Shown: positions 12,441-23,894 of the stretch, piece after piece
How the letters are laid out: each line of letters begins with the position of its first letter
How positions within the stretch are numbered: the stretch's first letter is position 1
DNA from: Nymphaea colorata
Lineage: Eukaryota; Streptophyta; Magnoliopsida; Nymphaeales; Nymphaeaceae
NCBI RefSeq assembly: GCF_008831285.2
Contig: NW_022204507.1
Span: 558,001 to 622,000 of the forward strand
Direction: 5' to 3'
Length of the DNA stretch: 64,000 bases
Notes under the pieces: model-generated
Seen by the model: the letters and a program-made list of their open reading frames with translations, nothing else
Databases searched by the model: none
Told to the model about the DNA's origin: nothing
Program-made: the position numbers and the translations under genes

Positions 12441-13640
12441 GCTGCATTAAGAATAAAATTCACATGAAATGGAGGCGCTTTGGGCGTTACTCTCTTTCAC
12501 TGAAAAACGTGGGGAAACAACCTGCTCCCGAAATGATAAAGGTAGGAGGCGTACCCCCAGCAAGCTGTTGCTGCAACCAGATCCAAATGGGGGCATTAAT
12601 TGGGACTTGTTATATATGCACTGTTTTAATATATTTTAAGATAGTATTTAATTAACTTTTTTATATGTTGCATTTTGAGAAAAATATGACTTTTAATTTA
12701 TAATGCTGTTCAAAATTTCACAATTCATTCAATCTGAACTGGTTGCAAATCACAATTGTAGAATCATTTTTTTTTATGGAACATAATACCCGGCATAATG
12801 TCTAGGAAGGAGAACCTAAATAAATTCATGTATTATTGCACCGCAAACTACTCCATCCATCAGATTCTGGTAGATCATTGACCAACTTTGGCATAACAAG
12901 GCCATCTCAGGAATGCTCCAGCCACATTGTCAGCCCTTTTATTTGCAATCACCTGAAAAGGGAAGATGGGGATGAGAACTTGGGAAAGTTTCCCAAATAA
13001 TGCATACTATTGACTTATTCCAGCTTATGTTAAGTAATTTGAAAGTCTTGTCTCACTACTACATGAAGCTGAGAGATTCAATATATGGTTTCAAGAACAA
13101 ATATGCACACAAAAATATTTAATAGTGAAAAGTACAACATCCATGAATATGAGAGAGAGTTTTGTCTGCCGCTTTGCGTATGTAACGAGCATACGCTGGA
13201 TGTGGACCATACTACAAATATGCACATTTTCTTTCACACCCAAAAATTGCATATGCATATTCATGAGATAACAAATATGTATGAAATAACAAATAAGTAG
13301 GAGATTATGTTTATGAGAAAACAAAACATTTATGAGATATGAGTTAATGGATGGACCGATGGATATATGAGGTAACACTAAATATAAGTATGAGTTGATC
13401 TTTATGAGATAATAAAACACATGTAAGATAATGAGATAATAGATGGATGTATCAGATAAGACTAAACATAAATATGAGATAATGCTTTTGTGAAAATAAA
13501 TTATTTATAAGATAATGAGATAATAGACGGATGTTTGAGATAATGTTAAACTTAAGTATGAGATAATATTTATGAGATAAAAAAAATATTTATGAGATAA
13601 TGAGATAACGTTATGAGGAGGACAAAAAAACAAAAAAGCT
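12441..13640 (+). repeat. Left arm of a long inverted repeat
   Basis: This segment is repeated in opposite orientation at 21872-23851. Similarity starts at GCTGC(A/G)TTAAGAATAAAA and ends at ACAAAAAAACAAAAAAGCT, dropping away sharply on both sides. Most of the arm aligns without large gaps. The right arm carries about 800 bp (22633-23440) that is absent here. From about 13330 to 13619 the arm has a roughly 83-bp tandem repeat built on TATGAGATAATGAGATAA. No coding capacity is evident. It could be a long-TIR transposon end or a dispersed repeat copied twice. Confidence 0.85.
13330..13619. repeat. AT-rich tandem repeat, period about 83 bp
   Basis: Three to four degenerate units each contain GAGATAATGAGATAATAGA, a GGATGT block and ACTTAAGTATGAGATAAT. 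The same array, inverted, occupies about 21890-22200. Confidence 0.7.
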
Positions 13641-14120
13641 ATTTTTTACTACTTAAAGGGGTACGTTAACCATAATGATATATATATATATATACACTGA
13701 TAAATTTTATCTTTACCGAATCCTAAAATTTTCTTTTTGTGGTCTTCCTTTTTCTCCCTACAAAGAGTTTCTTTTATTTTAATAATCATGGGCATGTTTT
13801 GTCATTATTAAAAATGGCTTAAAAATTTCATACCCAGGTAACCAGTTTCGCATAAATGTTAGTATGCATGCATGCAATAGTTATCATGTGTATGAAATTA
13901 TTGCAAATATGTTTTAGTTCTGCTTATTAACTAATTGTGGGTATTATGTATTCTGGTATTATGTTTGTCCAAATTTAGTTGGTCATTTAGAAAATCTAGT
14001 AGGGTCATAGGAGGGAGAAGCTCTCCTAGTGTTTTTATTAGAGCTCCTTTCATAGGGTCTTTCGTTTCTCTCTTTCCCCTGTCTATGCTTCTAGGAGACA
14101 ATGCAACAATTGTGAGGAAG
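13641..14120. other. No gene seen
   Basis: AT-rich DNA with a short TA microsatellite near 13678-13695. The open frame at 13935-14123 has no recognisable domain; it could be the decayed 5' part of the downstream LINE. Confidence 0.4.
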
Positions 14121-14719
14121 TAAGCCCCCCACCCTGGATGATGATCCCAGAGATGCCATTGGAGACCATGAGGTGGTCCTTGATCCGGGGAACCAACAAG
14201 GAGGAGTCCAATGTCTCCAAGCAGGAGGCTTCAAGGGTAGGTGATTGTGAAGGGGTTGTCTCACATACTCAAGTGGAGAGCAGCTGCAATCAATGCGGCA
14301 ATCCACTCTCAAATGGGAGTGGTAGGTCAACTGCTTGTGGGAGGTCAACTGCTTGCGAGTAGATGGGTCCTTATAATGGACCTCTATATTGGGGAGTCCC
14401 TTGAAATCCCCTAGTGAGTAGAGACTTCTTGTTTGGTGTCCATCCTATGGAACAAACGGGTGTAGCCAGGGTGCTGGGTGGGGAGTGAATGGAAGTCGAT
14501 CCCTTCACAAAGGTTGAACTGTAGATAGGATATGCTCGAATTTGTGTGGAGATACTACTTTCCTTAACGTTCCATCCAATGGTGGAGTTGAAGTGTGGCA
14601 ATTATGATGATGTCCGATCACAAAGAGTTGAATGAAAAGCACAAATAAAATTTTGCTCAAGAAGCAAGACAATGTCTCACTTAATGCAGGACTATAATGT
14701 AAAACTCCTAGTGCTTCCA

Positions 14720-17170
14720 ACATCACGGAGTTTCAGCTCAATGCATTGTTCAATAGCATTTACAAGATCATTTCAAAAGTCATGGCAGCTAGAATGGAAG
14801 AGATCCTCATTAGAACTGTTAATCATTATCAAGGAGCATTTCTGCCTAATAAACATATTCATGAATAGGTTTGGATGCAACTAGGTGGTTAATATCTTAG
14901 CTAACCATAACTGCCAATCAATGCTTCTGAACCATGATATGTCAAAGGTGTATGACAAAGTTAAATGAAACTTCATTAGGAAAGCCCTACACCACCTTGG
15001 TTTTTGTGATAATTGGGTTTCTAAGATAATGACATGTGAAGAAACAAATTCGTATGCTCTCATTATTAACGGAAGAAATGAAGTTTTTTTTTAAATTTTT
15101 TTTTATTTCTTATTTTTTTTTATAGTCAGAAGGGGCTTTATCAGGGAGATCCCCTCTCCTTCTATCTTTTTCACAGTTGTGGTTCAATTTTTTTTCTTTT
15201 GCGTAGGTTCGAATGTTCGGCTCTCAATATGAAAATCAAATTTTCTAAATTCAGAGGGGTTTAGGCAAATATTCTAGGTATCTTTTATGTAGGTGCAATG
15301 ATTTTTTCTAGGGCGATAAAATAGAGTGGGAGAAGTTTAAAATATCCTTAGAGAATTGGAAAGTGAAGCTGGAATGCTCGTGAATAACCAAAAATCTACA
15401 TTCATTCTTTTTTATGTTACTGAACGTAGAATTTAGTTTACTTCCAAAACCCTCAGTTGAGAGTTGACTCTCTCCAAAACTTACCATGGCCTCTCTCTAT
15501 TCTTGAAGAAAATGAACCCTAAAAGCTTGTGTCTGCCTTGTTGGGAAAGTGGAGAAAAGTAGGATGGAAAAAAAAATCCTTTGATACTCTGATATACAAT
15601 ATTTAATTGTTATGTTTTGAATCAAATCATCAGCTACTAGATGATAGCTTTCTAACTGGCCAAGTCTATTACGGTAATGGTTGAAAGATTGTGCTGTCAT
15701 TTTCTATAGGCTGACATTGAGAACAAAAAAAAGCCCCTCATCAGCTAAAAGACCTATGTTACCCTCTAGAGGAAGCCAGTGTTCCGGTTTGAAATTCACA
15801 TTTCCGATACAAAGCACACATGATCGTTTTGCTCTTCTAGGCAAGAACAACAAGCTTGTTGTGGGCATTGTTTGTGCGAAACAAATATTTAAAGACTGAT
15901 AGTATGTTGACGTGTCATGTAAAGTCCCAGTGTTCCTGATTATGCAAAAGCATCTTGTGGGGTTGGAATGACATTAATCATCTGATTCAGTGGATGGTGG
16001 ATAATAGCAAGACCACCCATTTATCGTCAAAGAGTTGTGATTGGGCATAGTAGAATACCTTATTTATAATAAAAACTTTAGTTGGGATTGGGCATAGTAG
16101 AATACCTTATTTATAATAAAAACTTTCTCTTTTACAACTTGATCCTAGAGGCCTCCCTTTATGAGATGAACAGTATTCACAAACAAGAGACTAGTCAAAA
16201 TTGAACTCACATTGGATTTCATATGCCATTCAGCATACTAGTTTCCTTTATGACAAGGACATCTTGATCATGGGAGACAAAGAAGTAGCAACGGTCCACC
16301 ACCCAGGCACCTATGAAGTGAATTGTCTTCACAAGGTATTAGACAAAAGTGAACTTATAATGTGAAAGAATGTTGCCATTTCTAGAGCTAAATGGTGCAC
16401 CTTTTTTGGCTATGGAGGCATATATAATGACTTATGATGGAACACAAAGAGTTGGCTATGCCTTAGCCAGCCAATGTGTGATCTATGATAGACAAATTGA
16501 AACAGAAGATCATGTCTTTATCCACTATTGATGTGCAAAGAAATGGTGAAGGTACTTGGTCATAAGTTTGATGTAAACATCCCAAAATGAAGAAGTGTCC
16601 AAGAGGCAACCCATTGATGGTGGAAGAGATCTCTATAGTAAAATGGTCTTAGCTTGTCTAGCGTCTTAGTCTACCCATGACCTTTGGGGATATTGAAGAA
16701 GTTAAGAAACAACATCTTTTGTGACACTGATGCTAATATCAATTGGGAGATCACTGGCAAATTATGGGTGCACATCATGAATGTCATTGGCAGATCCTCA
16801 TGGTTTTAGCATATGGAGGAGGTGTGTTGTTGGATGACTTTATCCATAAGCCTATACCCTTGGCCTTATTAGAGGTATAGGCATTTATTATGCAATCAGC
16901 AATTCTTGTCCTCATGCGACCATGAAAAGACATGGGAAAATGGGATATGGTTTGTCCTTGTTGAATGCACATAGCATGAGATTTTCCTTTCTTCGAAGCA
17001 ACACCTCCTTAGACACGTTGCATTTGGATGCTGTAAGGAACATAATCTAATGGAAAATCCCTTGGGTACCAAACCAGGGTAAGTAGGGAGCCCTTTTGCG
17101 CTGTTTGAGATAACCAATTTTGTCTCTTTTATGTGTGTCCCTTTCTATTACTATCTCTTTATTTTTTTAT
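14720..17170 (+). pseudogene. L1-type LINE reverse transcriptase and 3' end, degenerate
   Basis: Translation in shifting frames shows plant L1 ORF2 blocks in the correct order. SIYKIISKVMAARMEEIL and then YQGAFLPNKHI lie near 14750-14860. LNHDMSKVYDKVK and FIRKALHHLGFCDNWVSKIM lie near 14925-15035, followed by SYALIINGR. After a T-rich interruption (about 15080-15125) comes GLYQGDPLSPSIFF near 15135-15170. Near 16440-16540 a zf-RVT-like block includes HVFIHY and CAKKW. Several stops interrupt every block. The FADD-box region and any poly(A) tail could not be defined. Non-LTR retrotransposition activity is lost. Confidence 0.8.
16040..16126. repeat. 40-bp direct duplication, 7-bp spacer
   Basis: The block beginning ATTGGGCATAGTAGAATACC and ending ATAAAAACTTT occurs twice without change at 16040-16079 and 16087-16126. 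Identity is perfect, so the duplication is recent compared with the decayed LINE that contains it. Confidence 0.9.
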
Positions 17171-18497
17171 CAATCAAAGGGTTACATTGGAATTGGCCCT
17201 TAAGTGAAGAAGTTGGAAAGTGTTTCTAACAATTGGCATGCTCAAAAATAGAAGATAGACTCAGTTGCAAAACAATAAAATGACTTAGATAATGAGCACT
17301 GACCCCTACTCAACCTCATTAACCTAGGACAAAAGGATAACCTTGACCAATTGAGTAGCTCGGACCATGTCATGGCTAGGCCAAATAATCCATTCATTGT
17401 TGGCTATACACATGCTACCAAATACATATAAAAACTTCACATACAAATGCATGCTTGGGAACTTTCTTTAACAGGCAACAAAAGTCAAGGAGGAATCAAA
17501 AAATATTTCCTCATGAACTCAATTTTAAATGGAAAAGTCTATTACAAAGCCACATTTGAAATTTCAAATAAATAGACAAAATGGAATAGATTTTCAAACC
17601 TAAGAACCTTGGTTTTGAACAGAAAATATTTTTGTTTCCAATTTTGTATAAAATGGGGCCGGAAACCCCCTTATGTAATTATTTTAAGAAAATTGAGGCT
17701 GCTTAAAAAGTTTTAAAAAGCTACAACTGTTATTTAAAAAGTTCAACAAATTAGTGGGGTCTTTCATGGTTGCAGCCCTATTTAAAACATTTGTAAAAAG
17801 TATGGAGGGGTTCTAAAATATTTCATAAAGGTGTAACAACCCTTATTGGCACAATTTTCCTAATTTTTCCTCATCTTTTCCCTCCTAATTTTTCTAAGGG
17901 TTAAATGGTGAACTAAGAAAGTGGGGTCATGCTCTGACCATCTATTGTTTGCGAGTCCTACTATGACTCTAACCACTAGCGAGGTCACGAACAGCACTCT
18001 GCTGGTCTAACCTATGGCTTTTTCTCACTCGATTTGTCCTCATTCTAAGGCTTTCACCATTCACAAGTTGAACCTTAGCCGAACAAAGACTCTCTCCCTC
18101 TTAAGTAAGGCAAAGGAAGGGAGGCTACACAACTGCAACGCCCTGCTTGATTCTCTTTTTCTTTCCCTTTTAATATCTATTATAGGTTTAAAGAGCCTTG
18201 CTACGAAGTCACAATATAGGAGGTAAATGAGAGAGACGTAACCAAATATTAAATTTAAAGGTTTCAGCCTAAGTATGGCTTAAGTCTACAATACATCCTC
18301 ACTAACTATTCTTCCAACTTGTGATAAAAGAGTGAGTGGTACAACTCTTATTTTGTGTGAGTCGAAGTTTACAAAATGTACAGTTAGCCCATTTAGCTTT
18401 CGACAATTTTTTTTTCTTTCCTTATAAGATATGTGATCCAAAATTTTCCTTTTAGATTTGATATGATTTCTACTTTTAAAAGGGCTTTCCTTGGGTT
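17171..18497. other. No gene seen
   Basis: AT-rich DNA without recognisable coding, RNA or transposon signals. The short open frame at 18014-18226 has no domain. Confidence 0.45.
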
Positions 18498-18620
18498 AAG
18501 TTTGCCACATGGGTTAAGTTTGCCACATGGATTTCACTCTTCTCTTTATTTTATCTTTTATTTTTTTTTGCTTTCCATGGGTTAAGTTTGCCACATGGGT
18601 TAAGCTTGCCACCATCAATG
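18498..18620. repeat. Four copies of a 20-bp motif in two pairs
   Basis: GGGTTAAGTTTGCCACATGG or a one- to two-base variant appears as two tandem pairs, at about 18495-18532 and 18579-18613, separated by a T-rich spacer. It lies immediately beside the point where the minus-strand chromovirus gag breaks off. Confidence 0.75.
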
Positions 18621-18667
18621 ACTCCCTTTTCCTAATTGTCTGTAATTTTTCTTTCATCTGTTCTCCA

Positions 18668-18704
18668 TCGTCTGGCCCTCTCTCCCACATGTATTGGTGC
18701 CCCG
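18668..18704 (-). repeat. 37-bp breakpoint duplication, copy 1
   Basis: Thirty-seven bases of chromovirus gag starting CGGGGCACCAATACATGTGG on the minus strand are repeated exactly, in inverted orientation, at 23858-23894. Sequence on either side of the two copies is unrelated, except that each copy continues the gag on opposite sides. Confidence 0.9.
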
Positions 18705-19135
18705 GGTTGGTTTGTACCATTAGTGAGTTGAGGATGGACAATTTGGCGTTGGGTAGGAGGTTGGATTGGTTCTTTTTGTGGGACATGAGTATGGGCTCTA
18801 GGTGGTTGCTCTACCCCTTGCCTCCTTAGGCTTGCCCTCCTAGCATCTACCAAAAATGCCTCACTCACCGCTCCTATGGGGTCATTCCTATGATAATAGG
18901 AAGAGGTATGGGAACGAGGTGGGTTTCTTCTTTATTCAAGGGTGTTCAACCGGCCATCTATGTTGGCAATGGTTTGGTTTACACCGGCAAGTTGGTTAAG
19001 GATGAGATCTAGTTTGGAATTGGTGCCCGAGGGCTCCCCCCTTTCAAATATACGGGTCTCTTCCATCACGACTTGTTCACCTTCTACCACCACGGTTTCG
19101 GGTTCGATGGTCTTAGCCTTTCGTGGGGCCATCAC
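18668..19135 (-). pseudogene. Chromovirus gag N-terminal part, separated from its pol
   Basis: The frame starts at the minus-strand ATG at 19135 (MAPRKAKTIEPE), downstream of a PBS at 19394-19407. It has one in-frame TAA at 18932 and otherwise stays in one frame through DARRASLRRQGVEQPPRAH and on to GAPIHVGERARR, where homology stops at 18668. The same GAPIHVGERARR segment begins the plus-strand gag at 23858. The two parts are complementary pieces of one family and probably of one original copy. It encodes the unstructured N-terminal portion of a Ty3/Gypsy gag. It is non-functional. Confidence 0.8.
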
Positions 19136-19393
19136 GACTCAACTTCAAGCAAAACGAAATCAACAAAGGCTGCTAAGTGCCGAACTGAAAACTGAAGCAA
19201 TCTGAAATAAACTCTGCTGTAGTTGCTAGAAAACAAGTGCCCAAACTACCCAAAAACTGCTAGAAACCGAATCCCAAAACTGGCCTCAAATCTGCCCTGT
19301 CTGCTCCTTGCGCTGGCCGAATCTACCAAGCTGCACCTCGGGCGTCTCCAAAGGCTTCCATGTAACAAAATCAGCAACAAAGTGTCCTCCAAC

Positions 19394-19407
19394 CGCTGTG
19401 ATACCAA
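19394..19407 (-). other. Primer binding site of chromovirus
   Basis: TGGTATCACAGCGG on the minus strand lies two bases after the LTR end (CCCTACCA). It differs at one of the first 12 positions from the initiator-tRNA primer site TGGTATCAGAGC. Confidence 0.75.
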
Positions 19408-19409
19408 CT

Positions 19410-20732
19410 GGTAGGGTCCGACCCGAATGCAGATAAGAGATCTCCAAAGAGCCGTCGAGACCCTCTCCAAGATCTATGAGGAGGTTGCCGATATAGGGTT
19501 TAAAAGTTTAAATACAAGAGTGGTTCCCGTCGGACAGTCACCCCGGCACAAATGTAGGTCAAGTTATTACAAGTATGGCTTCCCCAATCCTGGCTTGAGC
19601 CTACTACAAGAGTCTAGAATAGGTGTGAGGCTTAATACAAAGCGTAGCAATACATCAAGCGCTCATCTCACTCAACATCCACCAAACCATTCAAACCACC
19701 CTGTCATGCAATCCCTACGTGAAACAAACCACACCCTTATCCCTAGGTGGTTCACAACCTGGAAATGGTGTCCTTGGCAAGGTACCTTGGAGGGATTCCA
19801 TCCGGTTGTCAATGCCGTAGGCGGTTTGAAAAGCAATACACCCTTTTCCCCGGATCTATAGGGTGATCCGATTTTACCTCCCAAGGCCACGCTTAGGGAC
19901 TCCTCGAGCTTCACCAAAGGGGATAACCGGCAACAATAAGGCTGATCCCTTTGATATTTTCAGCTACGTCCACCTTCGCCGAGTAGAACTCCTCCTTGGG
20001 CAGAATTAGAACAAGAGGAAATCAAGTTCTACTCGTTAGAATAAGGAGAGAAGAGTAGGTGGATCTAGTCACCCGATAGGAATCGGACCCCTTGTTGATT
20101 TGTGTAGTGAAGGGGGATGCAATCGCCAATGTCGCTTGGCGGACGCGGTTCCTTCTCTCCTTGGGCTGCAATCTCCCATGGGTAGAGGTTGAGCCACATG
20201 TTCTACTTGTTGGAATAAAGTTTTGAGAAGCAAAACCAGCAAGTATCAAGTATAGAAGTGAAAAGAGAAATCAACTTCTAGAAGAGGAAAGCCTTCACCC
20301 GTAAGACCAATTTAACCCCGGTCTTTTTTATTGAGAGGGGGAAGCGATCGCCGGTGCGCCGGCGAAACGTTGAGGCAATCCTCAAGTTACGCTCCTTCTC
20401 CTTCTTTCCCGACCTCTACTATCTCCCACGAACTCGTGAGCACGACTCCCAAATGAACCACACGAACAAGGCAATCATGATCTAAATGATAAAAGAAAAG
20501 GGAGTAGAGATCGTGGATGCACTTCACCGGATAATCGGATAACCCCTATGAAGTGACGTGGATAGGGGGATGCAAGTGTTGGAAGCGCCAACACATGCGT
20601 ATCTTCCTTCTTCTCCAGTGGATATGGACGTTCTGGCGAGGTATGTTAGTCAGAATCCGGCTGGTCCCTCCTTGTCCTTCTCGGCTCCTAGATTGGCTCA
20701 CGAGGTTCTCAAATGAGTCACCTTCTCCCTTA
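19410..20732 (-). repeat. Chromovirus LTR (5' copy, minus strand)
   Basis: This 1323-bp segment is nearly collinear with 29389-30712 in the opposite orientation. The inner end reads CCCTACCA and abuts the PBS. The outer end of the homology starts TAAGGGAGAAGG, which is not a canonical TG terminus, so the outer end may be truncated. A TATA-like TATTTAAAC lies close to the inner end. Short open frames within it, in either direction, are shadows. Confidence 0.75.
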
Positions 20733-20743
20733 TTCTCCAGAAA

Positions 20744-21275
20744 GTTGGGGCTTTCCCCCAAATCGATCACAGAGATGAATAACAATACTCTGATTTCCGC
20801 TGAGCCTCCCACAATGAAATAAATGTCGTTTTGCCAGCGACAGCTCTGATCAACGGAGCCTTTAGAAAACAACAAATGCTGTTAAGCAGTGGACGACATG
20901 GAATACTCCCTTTCAATAGTAACCTGGCTCTGATTCCATAAAGATTAGGGAGAGGAATGAGAAAGCACATAATATAATGGTTCGGGATGTATGTCTACAT
21001 CCACCAGAAGCAAGGGAGAGCTCGTATTATATATTTTCTCTATATTGTTGTTTCACTCTACAATCACTATTAACATGAGTGAAAACAACAGTTGCAGAGC
21101 AAGAAAACATGGAAAGAAAAATTAATGGCAATCCGTGGTGGGCAACTTTTAATATAGGTAACACTATCCAACTAATCATGGAAATACCATGAATAGCGTT
21201 ACCATAACGAGCCTCCTTCAGAACCGTTTCAACAGAAGCACACAGGAAATTCCTCTCTCTGGCTTTGATACCATG
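20744..21275 (-). mobile_element. Copia fragments with two primer binding sites
   Basis: Two tRNA-type primer sites are visible on the minus strand: TGGAATCAGAGCCAGG (20923-20938) and TGGTATCAAAGCC (21261-21273). The stretch below the first reads as a broken gag leader with stops and ends where the chromovirus LTR begins at 20732. At least two truncated Copia copies are therefore stacked here. LTR ends could not be defined with confidence. Confidence 0.5.
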
Positions 21276-21424
21276 TAAAAGTAAAGAGAGAGAGAGGGAG
21301 AGAGAGAGAGAGAAAACAAACATGCACAAGATAGTGTGGTTCGGTTAAGCTCGACTTACGTCCATGGTAAGCATCTCTCTTTCCTTATTTCTTCACTCAA
21401 ATACAAGAAATTTCAACACACACA
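21274..21424 (-). repeat. Probable short or truncated Copia LTR
   Basis: The segment is delimited by TGTAAAAG next to the primer site at 21261-21273 and by AACACACA at the far end, and contains a GA microsatellite at about 21284-21314. The TG...CA ends and PBS adjacency suggest an LTR, but about 150 bp is short and no partner copy was found. Confidence 0.4.
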
Positions 21425-21429
21425 ATGGA

Positions 21430-21871
21430 AGGGATACAAGAGTCAAATAGTATGTCAGCCATGTCTATCTACATCCAAATTTTTAGGATCTTGATTGATA
21501 CTCAATTTAAATTCATTCCTTTTATAATTGATTCTAACATCTTTGGACATTGCTGGCATGATCTCTTTCCCTTTATCGTGATCAACATTAGATTTTCTTT
21601 TCTTCAATGAGCATTCGATATCGCTCGATAGGGAGTGTTCACAGTGGCTGTGCACGATTGGAAACTCCTGCTCTAACAATGACAGCCACAATTATATTTT
21701 CTTTAATAGACATTGCAGCATTAAACGGTTTTGTCATTTGGCATTCCCTGTTTCTGTCAGTTTGGCATGAAAACAGCAGGATAACCATGAAGTTTGTGGC
21801 ACTTATCCCTAGTATGACTAGGGCCTTGGCAATAAGTGCATTGCCGGCATCTTTGAAATCATCCCTTGGCG
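21430..21871 (-). pseudogene. Copia gag zinc-knuckle fragment
   Basis: On the minus strand at 21849-21766 the reading CTYCQGPSHTRDKCHKLHGY is the CX2CX4HX4C knuckle followed by the KLHGYP motif of plant Copia gag proteins. The frame has stops on both sides (one near 21858) and no start. It abuts the right arm of the inverted repeat at 21872. Confidence 0.75.
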
Positions 21872-23851
21872 AGCTTTTTTGTTTTTTTGTCCTGCTCATA
21901 ACGTTATCTCATTATCTCATAAATATTTTTTTTTATTTCATAAACATTATCTCATACTTAGGTTTCACATTATCTCAAACATCCGCCCATTAACTCATTT
22001 TCTCAAAAGCATTATCTCATATTTATGTTTAGTCTTATCTGATACATCCATCTATTATCTCATTATCTTTCAAGTGTTTTATTATCTCATAAAGATCAAC
22101 ACATACTTATGTTTAGTGTCACCTCATATATCCATCGGGTCCGTCCATTAACTCATATCTCATAGATGTTTTGTTTTCTCATAAACATTATCTCTTACTT
22201 ATTTGTTATTTCATACCTATTTGTTATCTCACGCATATGCATATGCAATGTTTGGACATGAAATGAAATTTGCATATTTGTAGTATGGTCCACATCCAGT
22301 GTACACTCATTGCATACACAAAGCGGCAGACAAAGCTCTCTCTCATACTCTTGAATGTTGTACTTTTCACTATTAAATGTTTTTGTGTGCATATTTGTTC
22401 TTGAAATCAAATATTGAATCTCTCAGTTTCATGTAGTTGTGAGACAAGACTTTCAAATCACTTAACAGAAGCTGGAATAAGTCAATAGTATGCATTGTTT
22501 GGGAAACTTTCCCAAGTTCTCATCCCGAACTTCCCTTTTCAGGTGATTGCAAATAAAAGGGCTGGCAATGTGGCTGGAGCATTTCAGAGATGGCCTTGTT
22601 ATGCCAAAACCGGTCAATGATCTACCAGAATTTTAAGGACTAGAATTAGGAGAATTTTATGCCTTCTATTCTAAGATTTGACTCAGTTGGCTTGTTCAGT
22701 GTATCTTATAAATAATAGTGGTTTGTTGTCAATATAGTTTGTAATGATGCTTAATAGTATACAAATTATGGATGTTCAAAAAATTATTTCCCTTTGCTAT
22801 GTCTTCAATAAAAAATTTGCCTTCAACAAAAAAAATTGGTCTCAAAAGTTTAGGTTCACACCATCTTTAATTTTTTTTTCCTAACAATATTGTACATTAA
22901 TTTATGTAATAATGTCTTTTAAATAAATATTACTTGAAACACTTGACACATGGTTCCACATGACTTTTTGCTTGCTTGATGTAAATTTTTTTATTTTTTC
23001 ATGTTACGTGCCATCCTTCTCATTGCAACTTTCGAAGTAGGATTGTGAAAAAATAAAAAATAAAACCATGTTCCATCCATAGCATTTGAAGATATGAAAT
23101 GATCTTTAAATGCAGCAATCAAATCTAGACATACATACGCCTTGCATTACTGCAACAAGAACGTGATGTTCACATTGAACATGCATCCAAGAATGCAACG
23201 TTTTGCAAAAAAATGGCTTTGACAAAATCAATAAAATTGAAGGATGAAATATGAGATGTTTTAAATGACAGTAGTGCATTATAAAACGACTGAGTTACCT
23301 GTAAAATGTGGATCTGTACGTGGGTAGGAAAGAAGGAAATCAATAAAGCTTACAAAGTGGGTCTTAAAATTTTGAACTCTCAGTGTGTTGGTTACTTATT
23401 TTGATGTATACCGTATACATATCATTTACTTGGACCATCTGATGTATGGAGTAGTTTGCGGTGAAATAATGCATGAATTAATTTAAGTTCTCCTTCCTAG
23501 ACATTATGCGGGGTATTATGTTCCATCAAAAAAATTGACTCTACAATTGTGATTTGCAACCAGTTCAGATGCAGATGATTTATCTCCAATTTGGTTGAAT
23601 GAATTGTGAAATTTTGAACAGTATTATAAATTAAAAATCATATTTTCTCAAAATGCAACATATTAAAACAGTGCACATATAACAAGTTCCAATTAGTGAC
23701 TCCATTTGGATCTGGTAGCAGCAACAGCTTGTTGGGGGTACGCCTTCTACCTTTATCATTTAGGGAGCAGGTTGTTTCCCCATGTTTTACAGTGAAAGAG
23801 AGTAATGCCCAAAGCGCCTCCATTTCATGTGAATTTTATTCTTAACGCAGC
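21872..23851 (-). repeat. Right arm of the long inverted repeat
   Basis: This is the inverted counterpart of 12441-13640, including the 83-bp array at about 21890-22200. It carries an extra segment at about 22633-23440 between ACCAGAAT and CTGATG(T/G). No target duplication was evident for that extra block, so either an insertion here or a deletion in the left arm is possible. The outer end stops six bases before chromovirus gag resumes at 23858. Confidence 0.85.
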
Positions 23852-23857
23852 TATCTA

Positions 23858-23894
23858 CGGGGCACCAATACATGTGGGAGAGAGGGCCAGACGA
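23858..23894 (+). repeat. 37-bp breakpoint duplication, copy 2
   Basis: Exact inverted copy of 18668-18704. Here gag continues rightward, whereas in copy 1 gag continues toward its N-terminus. Confidence 0.9.

Noticed and set aside
19427-20249. Several open frames inside the LTR at 19410-20732
   Set aside because: The same frames recur in the other LTR copy with changes that ignore codon position, and they have no domains.
12441-23851. Mutator-like element with long terminal inverted repeats
   Set aside because: No 9-11 bp target duplication is visible at the outer ends and no MULE transposase lies between; kept only as an alternative.
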